Counted from the stretch's first letter, positions 16,800-26,622 are shown. The stretch: DNA of 64,000 nt from Lachnospiraceae bacterium (GCA_009774175.1 VSNG01000004.1:114942-178941); one strand, 5' to 3'. Notes: generated by a model not told the origin, from the letters alone. Numbers and translations: made by a program.

Positions 16800-18476
16800 A
16801 TGGTATTGACAGGTGCGCAGATAGTAGTGGAATGTCTCAAAGAGCAGGGAGTCGACATAGTGTTCGGCTATCCCGGCGGTACGATTTTGAATGTATATGA
16901 CGCGCTGTATCAGCACAGCAGCGAGATTAATCATATTTTGACGTCTCATGAGCAGGGAGCTGCTCATGCGGCGGACGGTTATGCCAGAGCCACAGGAAAA
17001 ACGGGAGTCTGTCTGGCGACCAGCGGCCCGGGGGCGACCAATCTGGTAACGGGTATTGCAACGGCTTATATGGATTCGGTGCCTGTGGTGGCGATTACCT
17101 GTAACGTGAATCTGCCTCTTCTGGGAAAGGATTCCTTTCAGGAGGTGGACATTGCGGGAATCACCATGCCGATTACCAAGCATAATTATATCGTAAAGGA
17201 TGTAACGATTCTGGCGGATACGCTCAGAAACGCCTTTACCATTGCAAAGAGCGGCAGACCCGGCCCGGTTCTTGTGGATATCACGAAAGATGTGACGGCA
17301 AACAGCTGCAATTATGAGAAAAAGGAGCCTGCGCAGGCCAAAGCGGCAGCACGGTATACGCAGGAGGAACTTTCCGAGGCTGTAAAGCTTTTGGAGAATG
17401 CGGAAAAACCCTTTATTTATGTGGGCGGCGGCGCAGTGATCTCCGAGGCTTACAGGGAAGTGCGGGAATTTGCAAATCTTCTGGACGCACCGGTCTGCGA
17501 TACCTTGATGGGAAAAGGCGTTATCGACGGAAATGATGAACGGTACACGGGAATGATCGGTATGCACGGCACCAAAACTTCCAACTTTGGCGTCAGCGGG
17601 TGTGATCTTCTGATTGCGCTGGGCGCGCGTTTTTCGGACCGTGTGGTGGGGAATCCGAAGCGGTTCGCAGAACACGCAAAGGTGCTGCACATTGATGTGG
17701 ATGCGGCGGAAATCAATAAAAATATTAAAACGGACGTTTCTCTGGTGGGAGATTTAAAAGAGGTGCTTTCCCAATTAAACGGACGTCTGTCGGCGCAGAA
17801 GCATGAGGCGTGGATGGCGCACATTGCAGAGCTGAAAAGCAAATATCCGTTAAACTATGACGAGAGCGTGCTTTCCTGTCCTTATATCATGGAAGAGATC
17901 GACAGGGTGACGAAGGGGGAAGCCATCATTACCACGGACGTGGGACAGCACCAGATGTGGGCGGCACAGTATTATCGGTACAGCGCCCCGCGCACCCTGC
18001 TTACCTCAGGCGGACTCGGCACCATGGGCTATGGTCTTGGCGCATGCATCGGCGCGAAGATGGGGCGGCCTGACAAAATCTGCATCAATATTGCGGGCGA
18101 CGGGTGTTTTCGCATGAATATGAATGAACTGGCGACGGCAAGCCGCTATAACATACCGATTATCCAGGTGGTAATCAACAATCATGTACTTGGCATGGTG
18201 AGACAGTGGCAGACGCTGTTCTACGGACAGCGGTATTCACAGACGATTCTGGATGACGGCGTGGATTTCTGCAAGGTGGCGGAAGGACTTGGCTGCGAGG
18301 CGATTCTTGTGACGAAGAAAGAAGAGGTCGGGCCCGCCATTGAGAAGGCTGTTGCTTTAAAGAAACCGGTGTTATTAAATTGTATCATACCAAAGGACGA
18401 TAAAGTATTTCCCATGGTGCCGGCAGGGGCGCCGATCAGCGAGGCTTTTGACGCGGGAGATCTGGAGAAAAAATAA
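16800..18476 (+). CDS. ilvB: Acetolactate synthase, large subunit
   Basis: Condenses pyruvate with pyruvate or 2-ketobutyrate, using thiamine diphosphate, to start valine/isoleucine synthesis. The 558-residue protein has the N-terminal ThDP glutamate region (SHEQGAAHAADGYARATGKTG), the central FAD-type domain, and the C-terminal ThDP motif from GDGCFRMNMNELATA to VINNHVLGMVRQWQ. The ATG at 16800 has GGAGGA upstream; the ATG at 16788 overlaps that site. No ilvN small subunit follows here. Confidence 0.95.
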   Translation: MVLTGAQIVVECLKEQGVDIVFGYPGGTILNVYDALYQHSSEINHILTSHEQGAAHAADGYARATGKTGVCLATSGPGATNLVTGIATAYMDSVPVVAITCNVNLPLLGKDSFQEVDIAGITMPITKHNYIVKDVTILADTLRNAFTIAKSGRPGPVLVDITKDVTANSCNYEKKEPAQAKAAARYTQEELSEAVKLLENAEKPFIYVGGGAVISEAYREVREFANLLDAPVCDTLMGKGVIDGNDERYTGMIGMHGTKTSNFGVSGCDLLIALGARFSDRVVGNPKRFAEHAKVLHIDVDAAEINKNIKTDVSLVGDLKEVLSQLNGRLSAQKHEAWMAHIAELKSKYPLNYDESVLSCPYIMEEIDRVTKGEAIITTDVGQHQMWAAQYYRYSAPRTLLTSGGLGTMGYGLGACIGAKMGRPDKICINIAGDGCFRMNMNELATASRYNIPIIQVVINNHVLGMVRQWQTLFYGQRYSQTILDDGVDFCKVAEGLGCEAILVTKKEEVGPAIEKAVALKKPVLLNCIIPKDDKVFPMVPAGAPISEAFDAGDLEKK

Positions 18477-18485
18477 GAGCTTGTC

Positions 18486-19883
18486 ATGAAGAGATTACTA
18501 AAGCATATGGCGGTTATTATCGGTATTGCCGTCGTCAGTCTGATGGCGGTTTATATCGGGCTTGCCGTTTATTATCGAAATGCATTTACCTATGGAACAT
18601 GGATTAACGGGATCTATTGTACCGGAAAGAGTATTCAGGAGGTAAATAAGGAGCTTGCGGCGGATTTTATCTATGAAGGAGTTACCGTGACGGACAGGGA
18701 CGGCAACAGCTATGTAATATCCGCGCAGGAAATTGCATACCAGTACGATTTTAAGAAGGCCCTTGAAATTTACCAGAAGCGGCAGAATCCGTGGATGTGG
18801 ACAGACAGCCTGTTCGGCGGGCATCAGGTGGAGCTTGTGCCGGTGGTATCTTTTGATAGGGAAGCCTTTGAGTCCTGCTTTGCGGCTCTGCCCTTTTGCC
18901 GGGAGTCGAAAGGGGATCAGGAGCGGAAGGTGGAGATTGTACACACGCCGGAGGGATATGCGCTTGTAAATGAGCGGACGGATGTTCTTTCGGTGGAACA
19001 GGCGAAGGATGCGGTGCTTGCCGCTGTGGAAGATTCCGTAAGCGAGGTTTCTCTCGTTGAGGCGGGGTGTTACCATGATCTGGAGCTGACGGCGCAGATG
19101 AGAGAAACGCTGGATATATGGGAAAAACTGGAACGCTTTCAGCAGTGCGGCATTGTCTATCAGATGGGGGCGGAAGAGGTTTCGGTGGATGCTTCCGTGG
19201 TCAGCGGCTGGATTGCAACAGATGATAACGGGCGTTTTCTTTTTGATGAAGCGGGAGAACTGCAATTACGGGAAAATGCCATAGAGGAATTTGTGGATGC
19301 GCTGGCGGATGAATATGATACGGTAGGCAAAAGCAGGCAGTTCTTATCTACCAGAGGAGAAATGGTGACGGTGGAGGGCGGTCTGTACGGTAATAAGATC
19401 GACAGGGCGGCGGAGACTGCCTATCTGACGCAGGCCTTTCAGGAAAGAAAAGAGGAAGTGCATCGGCCGGCCTATACGCAGGAGGCCCTGCAGCAGGGCA
19501 GGGAGGATATCGGTTCGACCTACATAGAAGTGGATATGGGCGAGCAGAAAATGTATTACTATGTGGACGGCGTTTTGAAGATTGATACGCCCATTGTGAC
19601 AGGAAATACTTCCCGCAGAATGGGAACGCCCTCCGGCGTAAATTATGTGTATGCAAAACAGAAAAACCGAATACTTCGCGGTGCAAATTACGCTTCCCAC
19701 GTGGATTTCTGGATGCCGGTGAAGGGCAATATCGGTATTCATGACGCGGCGTGGCGGGGAAAATTCGGCGGGACGATTTATCAGACCAACGGTTCCCACG
19801 GCTGTATTAATACGCCGCGTTCGGCCATGGAGGAGCTTTTTGATATGGCGGAAGTGGGAACGCCGGTGGTCATGTTTTATTAA
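18486..19883 (+). CDS. L,D-transpeptidase (YkuD) with peptidoglycan-binding region
   Basis: A 465-residue wall enzyme that makes 3-3 cross-links. It has one N-terminal membrane anchor (about residues 8-30), a long extracytoplasmic part matching peptidoglycan-binding domains of clostridial YkuD proteins (about 40-330, starting GTWINGIYCTGKSIQEVN), and a C-terminal catalytic domain (about 340-465). The catalytic motif is seen as HDAAWRGKFGG, then SHGCINTPRSAMEELF with the active-site Cys. It begins nine bases after ilvB stops, with little ribosome-binding signal. Confidence 0.93.
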   Translation: MKRLLKHMAVIIGIAVVSLMAVYIGLAVYYRNAFTYGTWINGIYCTGKSIQEVNKELAADFIYEGVTVTDRDGNSYVISAQEIAYQYDFKKALEIYQKRQNPWMWTDSLFGGHQVELVPVVSFDREAFESCFAALPFCRESKGDQERKVEIVHTPEGYALVNERTDVLSVEQAKDAVLAAVEDSVSEVSLVEAGCYHDLELTAQMRETLDIWEKLERFQQCGIVYQMGAEEVSVDASVVSGWIATDDNGRFLFDEAGELQLRENAIEEFVDALADEYDTVGKSRQFLSTRGEMVTVEGGLYGNKIDRAAETAYLTQAFQERKEEVHRPAYTQEALQQGREDIGSTYIEVDMGEQKMYYYVDGVLKIDTPIVTGNTSRRMGTPSGVNYVYAKQKNRILRGANYASHVDFWMPVKGNIGIHDAAWRGKFGGTIYQTNGSHGCINTPRSAMEELFDMAEVGTPVVMFY

Positions 19884-19888
19884 AGTAA

Positions 19889-19917
19889 TTGACTAAAGTG
19901 CGCGAAAAGCGTAAAAT
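19889..19917 (+). promoter_or_regulatory. Probable promoter of serC-serA
   Basis: TTGACT (19889-19894), exactly 17 bases, TAAAAT (19912-19917), lying just after the L,D-transpeptidase stop and about 90 bases before serC. Confidence 0.6.
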
Positions 19918-19943
19918 GGTCTTTAGTTTGTAAAAACGGGTAG

Positions 19944-19979
19944 CTTACTTGAGAGATTCGCTTTGCGAGCTCGGATAAG
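19944..19979 (+). repeat. Imperfect palindrome in the serC leader
   Basis: CTTACTTGAGAGATTCGC pairs imperfectly with GCGAGCTCGGATAAG around TTT. A related fold (CGAGATTTGC/GCAAACTCG) occurs in front of nrdG at 30033-30054, so it may be a small dispersed palindrome or a leader structure. Confidence 0.4.
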
Positions 19980-20005
19980 TGAAGGGAAAACGGGAGGAGA
20001 TAGAA

Positions 20006-21088
20006 GTGTCCAGAGTGTATAATTTTTCAGCGGGCCCCGCAGTTTTGCCGGAAGAGGTGTTGAAAGAGGCTGCGGAGGAGATGCTCGATTATAAGGGGTC
20101 GGGAATGTCGGTCATGGAGATGAGCCATCGGTCGAAGGTTTATGACACGATCATTAAGGAGGCGGAGGCGGATCTGCGCACGCTCCTGAAGATTCCGGAT
20201 AACTATAAAGTATTGTTTTTGCAGGGCGGTGCAAGCCTTTTGTTTGCATCCGTGCCCATGAATCTGATGAAGAACCGCAAGGCAGGTTATATTCTGACCG
20301 GACAGTGGGCCAAGAAGGCATTTGCCGAGGCAAAGATTTACGGGGAGGCGGTGGAGCTTGCCTCTTCTGCAGATGAGACCTTCTCCTATATTCCGGACTG
20401 CTCCGATCTTCCCATAACGGATGATATGGATTATGTCTATATCTGTGAGAATAATACGATTTACGGTACGAAATATCATACCCTGCCAAACACCAAGGGG
20501 AAGATTTTGGTTTCCGACGTATCTTCCTGCTTTTTGTCGGAGCCCATGGACGTGACAAAGTACGGACTGGTGTATGCGGGCGTACAGAAGAACGTAGGTC
20601 CTGCCGGCACGCAGGTGGTGATTATCAGAGAAGACCTGCTGACGGAGGATACCCTGCCGGGAACGCCTACCATGATGAAGTTTAAGGTGCATGCGGATAA
20701 TGATTCCCTTTATAATACACCGCCCTGTTACGGTATTTATATCTGCGGCAAGGTGTTTAAGTGGCTGTTGAAAAACGGCGGCCTTGAGGCAATGAAGGCC
20801 TTAAATGAGAAGAAAGCCCGGATTCTGTATGATTTTCTGGATGAGAGTAGTCTCTTTAAGGGAACGGTAAGAAAAGAGGATAGATCGCTTATGAACGTGC
20901 CCTTTGTGACAGGCAATGAGGAGACGGACGCCGAGTTTATTAAGGAAGCGACGGCTGCCGGCTTCGTGAACCTGAAAGGACACAGAACGGTAGGCGGCAT
21001 GCGCGCCAGCATTTATAATGCCATGCCTGTGGAAGGCGTGGAGAAGCTGGTTGCCTTCATGAAGGAATTTGAAGAAAAACATAAATAG
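20006..21088 (+). CDS. serC: Phosphoserine aminotransferase
   Basis: PLP enzyme converting 3-phosphohydroxypyruvate to phosphoserine. It begins with the family hallmark VYNFSAGPAVLPEEVL; LQGGASLLFASVPMNL is in the middle, VSDVSSCFLSEPMDV holds the PLP aspartate, and VYAGVQKNVGPAG the PLP lysine. The GTG at 20006 has GGGAGGAG six bases upstream and gives 360 residues, the standard length; an earlier in-frame GTG (19979) has no site. serA follows 29 bp downstream. Confidence 0.96.
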   Translation: MSRVYNFSAGPAVLPEEVLKEAAEEMLDYKGSGMSVMEMSHRSKVYDTIIKEAEADLRTLLKIPDNYKVLFLQGGASLLFASVPMNLMKNRKAGYILTGQWAKKAFAEAKIYGEAVELASSADETFSYIPDCSDLPITDDMDYVYICENNTIYGTKYHTLPNTKGKILVSDVSSCFLSEPMDVTKYGLVYAGVQKNVGPAGTQVVIIREDLLTEDTLPGTPTMMKFKVHADNDSLYNTPPCYGIYICGKVFKWLLKNGGLEAMKALNEKKARILYDFLDESSLFKGTVRKEDRSLMNVPFVTGNEETDAEFIKEATAAGFVNLKGHRTVGGMRASIYNAMPVEGVEKLVAFMKEFEEKHK

Positions 21089-21117
21089 AAACATAAGTAG
21101 AAAGAAGGGGGACTGTG

Positions 21118-22281
21118 ATGTTTAAATATCATTGCTTGAATCCCATCGCGCAGGTGGGGCTTAATAAGTTCAGCGATCAGTATGAGAAGACGGAAAAGAT
21201 AGAGGAAGCGGACGGCATTCTGGTAAGAAGCGCCGCCATGCATGACATGGAACTGCCGGACGCGCTTCTGGCAATCGCAAGAGCCGGGGCCGGGGTTAAT
21301 AACATTCCTCTCGACAAGTGCGCGGAGAAGGGAATTGTGGTCTTTAATACTCCCGGCGCCAATGCAAACGGTGTGAAAGAGCTCGTTATTGCGGGTATGC
21401 TGCTGGCTTCCAGAGATGTGGCGGGCGGTATCGAGTGGGTGAAGGAAAATGCGGCCGACGAAAATATCGCGAAGGATGCGGAGAAGGCGAAAAAGAATTT
21501 TGCAGGAACCGAGATTCAGGGTAAGAAACTTGGTATTATTGGTCTGGGCGCCATCGGCGTGAAGGTTGCCAATGTGGCGAAGCATCTTGGCATGGAGGTT
21601 TACGGTTATGATCCCTATGTGTCTGTGGATGCGGCATGGAATCTGAGCCGTGACGTGAAACATGTGCTTCATGTGGAGGAGATTTATCAGGAATGCGATA
21701 TCATTACCATTCATGTGCCGCTTATGGATGCGACGAAGGGTATGATCAATAAAGAAGCGCTTGATCAGATGAAGGACGGCGTAATTCTGCTGAACTTTGC
21801 AAGGGATCTTCTTGTGGATGAGAAGGCGGTTCTGGAGAGCATTAAGTCTGGAAAGGTGAGAAAGTATGTTTCGGATTTCCCGAATCCCACGACTGCCGGA
21901 CAGGAGGGCTGTATCGTAATCCCGCATCTTGGCGCGTCCACGGAGGAGTCGGAGGATAACTGTGCGGTGATGGCTGTCAAACAGATGAAGGATTATCTGG
22001 AGAACGGTAACATTGCCAACAGTGTCAATTATCCGAAATGCGATATGGGCATTTGCGAGCAGGCAGGCCGTGTGGCGATTTTCCATAAGAATATCGCCAA
22101 TATGATTACTAAGTTTACGGCGTGCTTTGGTGAAAACGACATCAATATCTCCGATATGACCAATAAGTCGAGAGGAGAGGTTGCGTACACCATGCTGGAT
22201 ATTGAGACGCCCGCATCCAGGGAGATTATCGAAAAGCTCCAGTCCATCGACGGGGTGTTCAGAGTCAGGGTAGTGAAGTAA
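21118..22281 (+). CDS. serA: D-3-phosphoglycerate dehydrogenase
   Basis: First step of serine synthesis, oxidising 3-phosphoglycerate with NAD. The 387-residue protein has the Rossmann motif GLGAIGVKVANVAKHLGM, the catalytic Arg region ARDLLVDEKAVLESI, the His region VIPHLGASTEESEDN, and a C-terminal ACT domain (about residues 318-387) that usually binds serine as feedback inhibitor. The ATG at 21118 follows AAGAAGGGGGA. The serC-serA order and the DUF1015 gene close by form a serine cluster; a terminator ends it. Confidence 0.95.
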   Translation: MFKYHCLNPIAQVGLNKFSDQYEKTEKIEEADGILVRSAAMHDMELPDALLAIARAGAGVNNIPLDKCAEKGIVVFNTPGANANGVKELVIAGMLLASRDVAGGIEWVKENAADENIAKDAEKAKKNFAGTEIQGKKLGIIGLGAIGVKVANVAKHLGMEVYGYDPYVSVDAAWNLSRDVKHVLHVEEIYQECDIITIHVPLMDATKGMINKEALDQMKDGVILLNFARDLLVDEKAVLESIKSGKVRKYVSDFPNPTTAGQEGCIVIPHLGASTEESEDNCAVMAVKQMKDYLENGNIANSVNYPKCDMGICEQAGRVAIFHKNIANMITKFTACFGENDINISDMTNKSRGEVAYTMLDIETPASREIIEKLQSIDGVFRVRVVK

Positions 22282-22315
22282 CTGTTTGGAGTTTATCAAT
22301 AAAACTTGCAATATA

Positions 22316-22348
22316 AAACCTGCCGGGGGATTCCTTAGGCAGGTTTTT
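22316..22348 (+). terminator. Rho-independent terminator after serA
   Basis: AAACCTGCC (22316-22324) pairs with GGCAGGTTT (22338-22346), followed by TTTTG. Confidence 0.85.
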
Positions 22349-22361
22349 GTGAGAGTAATAT

Positions 22362-22646
22362 TCAGTTCAATCGGTTCGCAATGGAGGAGAAGTCGGCTCC
22401 TTCCTCGTCGTCCAGAGCGGCCTGTAGTTTTTTATCCGCTTCCACGGCCGCTTCGCTGGCCAGATCCATATAGAGAATGAAAATTTCCTCAACGGATTTC
22501 CCGGTTTCCTTTGCGATTTCTTCCATAACGGGCTTCAAGGCCTCCAACTGAAAAGATATCCGGGTTTTCTGAGGATCAATATCCGCCAGGGCCGTTTCCG
22601 CATAAGTGTTTATTTTATCAAGAATTTTCTGTTCTTCTGCTGTCAT
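22362..22646 (-). CDS. Small helical acidic protein, unknown
   Basis: A 94-residue, strongly helical and acidic protein with no membrane segment (MTAEEQKILDKINTYAE, then LEALKPVMEEIAKETGKSVEEIF). AAAGGAAG lies upstream of its ATG on the minus strand, which supports it as real. It stands alone between serA and the DUF1015 gene, opposite to both. I do not recognise a family. Confidence 0.65.
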   Translation of the reverse strand: MTAEEQKILDKINTYAETALADIDPQKTRISFQLEALKPVMEEIAKETGKSVEEIFILYMDLASEAAVEADKKLQAALDDEEGADFSSIANRLN

Positions 22647-22777
22647 GTCTGCGCTTCCTTTCTCTTTGCTTAATTATTAATGTTATTATGATCATAGCAC
22701 AAAGTCCTTGTGATGCCCAGCGTAATTTGTTAAAATAATTACATATGTCCTGCAAAGGCAGGGAGAGGGGACTACCA

Positions 22778-24037
22778 ATGGCAAACATAATTCCGTTTCA
22801 GGCGATTCGGCCAAGGGCCGATCTGGCAGAGAAAATAGCGGCGCTTCCCTATGATATTTACAACAGGGAAGAGGCAAGAAAAGCGGTGGAAGGAGATGAT
22901 TACACTTTCCTTCGGATAGACAGGCCGGAAACCCAGTTTCCGAAAGATTACGACATGTATGCCCCCGAGGTATATGAGAAAGCGAGACAGATGCTCGATC
23001 AGATGATAGAGGAGGGGCTTTTCATACAGGAGGAAAAAGCCGCTTACTATGTCTACGAGCTTGTCATGGGCGGCAGATCCCAGGTGGGAATCGGGGCCTG
23101 CGCCAGTGTGGACGACTATGATAACAGGACGATTAAGAAGCATGAAAATACCCGCGCCGACAAGGAAGCGGACCGCATACGGCATGTGGATGTGTGCAGC
23201 GCCCAGACAGGCCCTATCTTTCTGGCCTACCGCAGGCGGGAAGACATTGAGCGGGAAGTAAAGCGGGCGATGGCGGATGATCCTGTCTATGATTTTACGG
23301 CAGGGGATGGCGTTACGCACAGGCTGTGGGTTATTGACGAGGAGGAAGCTGTGTCGCGTATTGAGGCGGCTTTCAGACAGGTGGAGGATATCTATATTGC
23401 CGACGGGCATCATCGGTGCGCATCCGCAGTGCGGGTCTCAAAGAAGAGACGGGCGGCCTGTCCCGATTACACGGGAAAAGAGGCGTTTAACTATTTCCTG
23501 TCGGTGTTGTTCCCGGACGATCAGCTTATGATTATGGATTATAACCGGGTAATGAAGCCGGGAGCGGACTTTGACGAGTGTACGTTTTTGGAGAAAGCGG
23601 CAGCTGTTTTCGGGGTGGAAAAGGTTGGTAAAGAACCTTACAGACCGCAGAAAAAGGGCGAAATCGGTATGTTTTACCGGGATGAGTGGTATCGGCTTAC
23701 GATAAAGGGCGACTGCTATACAGGCGATCCGGTAGAGGATCTGGACGTGGCGATTCTGCAAAAGTATCTTTTGGAACCGGTTTTTGGCATTGTCGATCCC
23801 AAGGTGGATGAACGGATTGATTTTGTGGGCGGTATCAGAGGGCTTAAGGAGCTGGAACGGCGGGTGCACACGGACGCGAAAGTGGCTTTCGCCATGTTTC
23901 CGACAGACATCCACGAGCTTTTTAAAGTGTCGGACGCGGGAGAGCTGATGCCCCCGAAATCCACATGGTTTGAGCCGAAGCTGCGAAGCGGTCTTTTGAT
24001 TCATCGGATAGAGGATCGGGCTTCATTAATAAATTAA
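22778..24037 (+). CDS. DUF1015 family protein, possible kinase-like enzyme of serine metabolism
   Basis: A 419-residue cytoplasmic protein of the DUF1015/COG4198 family. Recognisable blocks are PFQAIRPRADLAEKIAALPYD at the start, HENTRADKEADRIRH, AQTGPIFLAYR, and the ParB/SerK-like motif YIADGHHRCASAVRV. The start at 22778 (MANIIPF) follows GGGAGAGGGG; an earlier ATG lies within that run. In many Firmicutes it sits beside serC-serA, as here, which suggests a role near serine. The DGHHR motif recalls nucleotide-dependent serine kinases of the ParB fold; that link is inference. Confidence 0.82.
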   Translation: MANIIPFQAIRPRADLAEKIAALPYDIYNREEARKAVEGDDYTFLRIDRPETQFPKDYDMYAPEVYEKARQMLDQMIEEGLFIQEEKAAYYVYELVMGGRSQVGIGACASVDDYDNRTIKKHENTRADKEADRIRHVDVCSAQTGPIFLAYRRREDIEREVKRAMADDPVYDFTAGDGVTHRLWVIDEEEAVSRIEAAFRQVEDIYIADGHHRCASAVRVSKKRRAACPDYTGKEAFNYFLSVLFPDDQLMIMDYNRVMKPGADFDECTFLEKAAAVFGVEKVGKEPYRPQKKGEIGMFYRDEWYRLTIKGDCYTGDPVEDLDVAILQKYLLEPVFGIVDPKVDERIDFVGGIRGLKELERRVHTDAKVAFAMFPTDIHELFKVSDAGELMPPKSTWFEPKLRSGLLIHRIEDRASLIN

Positions 24038-24078
24038 AAAAATAAAGGAAAAATAAGAGAAAGGCAGGGAAGCTGCGG

Positions 24079-26622
24079 ATGAATAAAAGATTATATAAAC
24101 TGATGAACTGGGCACAGATTGAAGAGATAGTTTACTCGGAGTCGGATCATCCACATGATATTCTGGGTGCGCACGTGGCGGGAGGTTCCGTGTTGATACA
24201 GACCTTTCAGCCTGGTGCAAAAAGCGTGCGTCTCCAGCTTCTGGAAGGAGATAAGAGCTATCGGATGGAAGAGGCGGACGAAGGGGGCTATTTTGCACTG
24301 CTTCTGCCCGGAAAGACGGTTCCGGCCTATGAGTATGTAGTGGAGGCGGAAAACGGAAGCCTTAGAAAGGTGCGGGACGCTTATAATTTTGCGCCGCAGA
24401 TTACCAAAAAGGATACGGAGAAATTTGAGGCGGGCATTCATTACAGCGTATATGAGAAGCTGGGTGCGCATCCGGGCGTGATAGACGGCGTTTCAGGCAC
24501 TTATTTTGCAGTGTGGGCGCCAAATGCCCTGCGTGTCAGCGTGGTAGGCGATTTTAACGGCTGGGACGGCAGAACCCATCAGATGAGACGGCTTTGGGAT
24601 TCCGGAATTTTTGAGATATTCATTCCTGATGTGAAAGAGGGGGAATGCTATAAATATGAAATTAAAGTGAAAAGCGGGCTGGTATTTTTGAAGGCAGATC
24701 CCTATGGCTTCGGAGCGCAGCTTCGACCGGAGAGCGCCTCGGTTGTTCGGGATATCAATCGTTTTTCGTGGAAGGACAGCAAGTGGCTTAAGGAGCGTGC
24801 GACGGCGCAGGCGGAAGATAAGCCCATGAGCGTTTACGAGCTGTATCTTGGCTCCTTTGAGAAGCCCTCCGACGGCAGAGAGTTTTACAGTTACAGGGAA
24901 CTTGCGCCGAAAGTAATTGATTATGTGAAAAAGATGGGATATACCCATATTGAGCTGATGCCTGTGATGGAGCATCCGCTGGACGAATCCTGGGGCTATC
25001 AGGTGATCGGCTATTATGCGCCTACCGCGCGTTACGGTACGCCGGAAGATTTCATGTACTTTATGAATGAGATGCACGGGGCGGGGATCGGTGTGATTCT
25101 CGACTGGGTGCCGGCGCATTTTCCGCGGGATACCTATGGGCTTTCCGCTTTTGACGGAACCTGTCTGTATGAGCATCAGGATCCCAGACAGGGATTTCAT
25201 CCTCACTGGGGAACCCTGATTTATAATTACGGCAGACCGCAGGTGAGCAATTATCTGATTGCAAACGCTCTGTATTGGGTGGAGAAATATCATGTGGACG
25301 GTATACGCATTGACGCGGTTGCTTCCATGCTTTATCTTGATTATGGGAAAAACGACGGAGAGTGGGTTGCCAATATTTACGGCGGTCACGAAAATCTGGA
25401 GGCGGTGGAGCTCTTAAAGCACCTAAATTCCATCATGAAGAAGAGGAATCCCGGTGTGCTCATGATCGCTGAGGAGTCCACGGCGTGGCCCAGAGTAACG
25501 GGGGCGCTCGATGAGGACGGCCTCGGCTTTGACCTGAAATGGAACATGGGCTTTATGAATGATTACCTTGGCTATATTATGACCGATCCCTTTTTCCGTT
25601 CGGGAAGACATAATGATCTGACGTTCAGCATGATTTATGCCTACAGCGAGAAGTTTATGCTGGTGCTGTCTCATGACGAGGTAGTGCATGGCAAGGGCAC
25701 GCTGCTTGGCAAAATGCCGGGAGAGCGGGAGAAGCAGTTTGCCAATCTGCGCCTGACGTTCGCCTATCATATGACCCATCCCGGGAAGAAGCTTCTGTTT
25801 ATGGGGCAGGATATCGGAGAATACGACGAATTTAACGAAAAACGTGCAGTGGAGTGGGAGCTTCTGGAAAACGGGGACCACAATAAACTGAACCAGATGG
25901 TGGCGGCGTTAAATAAGTTTTATACTTCATCACCGGCGCTTTATCGGAAGGATAACTCCTGGGACGGCTTCGAATGGATTAACTGTATCACGCCCAACGC
26001 CTGTATGTTATCTTATATCAGAAAAACGGACGATATCAATGACATGCTTGTAGTAGTGGCAAATTTTGCAGATGCAAGACAGGAGTTCCGTGTGGGCGTT
26101 CCCTGTGAGGGGAAATATCGGGAAGTATTTAATACGGACGACACGGCATACGGCGGAAGCGGTATTTTAAATAAGGCCGTCTGCGATACGCTGGAGACGG
26201 AGTGGGACGGCAAGCCCTACGCCATTGATATGATCAGCGCCCCTTTAAGCATCAGCATTTTCTCCTATACGCCGTATACCAAGGAAGAGAAAGCACAGAT
26301 CGAGCGCAAGCGGGCGGAGGAACGCAGGCTTGCAAAGGAAGCGGAAGAGAGACGCCTTGCAAAGGAGGAAGCGGATCGCACGGCGCAGGCGGCGGCCGAA
26401 GCCAAAGAACAGGCAAAGAAAGCGGCGGCCGAGGCCAGAGAGCTGGCAAAACGTGCGGCTGCTGAGGCGAAGGAGAGCGCGAAGGCTGCAGAGCTTCTGG
26501 AGAAGAAAGCGCAGGCAGCGGCACAGAAGTTACAGGAACTGACAGGCAGGCCGAAAGCGGCGGCAAAGGAGAAGCATGGAAGAGCAGGCAATAGAGGTAG
26601 AGGAGACAGTCAGGGAGATTGA
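24079..26622 (+). CDS. glgB: 1,4-alpha-glucan branching enzyme with long Ala/Lys/Glu tail
   Basis: Makes alpha-1,6 branches in glycogen. Order: an N-terminal carbohydrate-binding beta domain, a CBM48 domain (about 120-225, WAPNALRVSVVGDFNGWDG), the GH13 barrel with nucleophile Asp at about 412 (GIRIDAVASM), acid Glu at about 465 (MIAEEST) and Asp at about 533 (LSHDEVVHGK), then a C-terminal beta domain to about residue 730. The last 115 residues are a highly charged, alanine-rich predicted helix (EERRLAKEAEERRLAKEEA) not found in standard GlgB. The gene overlaps the MscS-like gene by 47 bases. Other glg genes are not in the window. Confidence 0.95.
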   Translation: MNKRLYKLMNWAQIEEIVYSESDHPHDILGAHVAGGSVLIQTFQPGAKSVRLQLLEGDKSYRMEEADEGGYFALLLPGKTVPAYEYVVEAENGSLRKVRDAYNFAPQITKKDTEKFEAGIHYSVYEKLGAHPGVIDGVSGTYFAVWAPNALRVSVVGDFNGWDGRTHQMRRLWDSGIFEIFIPDVKEGECYKYEIKVKSGLVFLKADPYGFGAQLRPESASVVRDINRFSWKDSKWLKERATAQAEDKPMSVYELYLGSFEKPSDGREFYSYRELAPKVIDYVKKMGYTHIELMPVMEHPLDESWGYQVIGYYAPTARYGTPEDFMYFMNEMHGAGIGVILDWVPAHFPRDTYGLSAFDGTCLYEHQDPRQGFHPHWGTLIYNYGRPQVSNYLIANALYWVEKYHVDGIRIDAVASMLYLDYGKNDGEWVANIYGGHENLEAVELLKHLNSIMKKRNPGVLMIAEESTAWPRVTGALDEDGLGFDLKWNMGFMNDYLGYIMTDPFFRSGRHNDLTFSMIYAYSEKFMLVLSHDEVVHGKGTLLGKMPGEREKQFANLRLTFAYHMTHPGKKLLFMGQDIGEYDEFNEKRAVEWELLENGDHNKLNQMVAALNKFYTSSPALYRKDNSWDGFEWINCITPNACMLSYIRKTDDINDMLVVVANFADARQEFRVGVPCEGKYREVFNTDDTAYGGSGILNKAVCDTLETEWDGKPYAIDMISAPLSISIFSYTPYTKEEKAQIERKRAEERRLAKEAEERRLAKEEADRTAQAAAEAKEQAKKAAAEARELAKRAAAEAKESAKAAELLEKKAQAAAQKLQELTGRPKAAAKEKHGRAGNRGRGDSQGD

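Noticed and set aside
21013..22311. 432-codon frame on the minus strand across serA
   Set aside because: It is a shadow of serA and part of serC: no ribosome site, His/Arg/Leu-rich translation typical of antisense frames, and no family pattern.
24493..25389. 298-codon minus-strand frame over glgB
   Set aside because: Antisense shadow of the GH13 barrel, with no ribosome site or recognisable domain.
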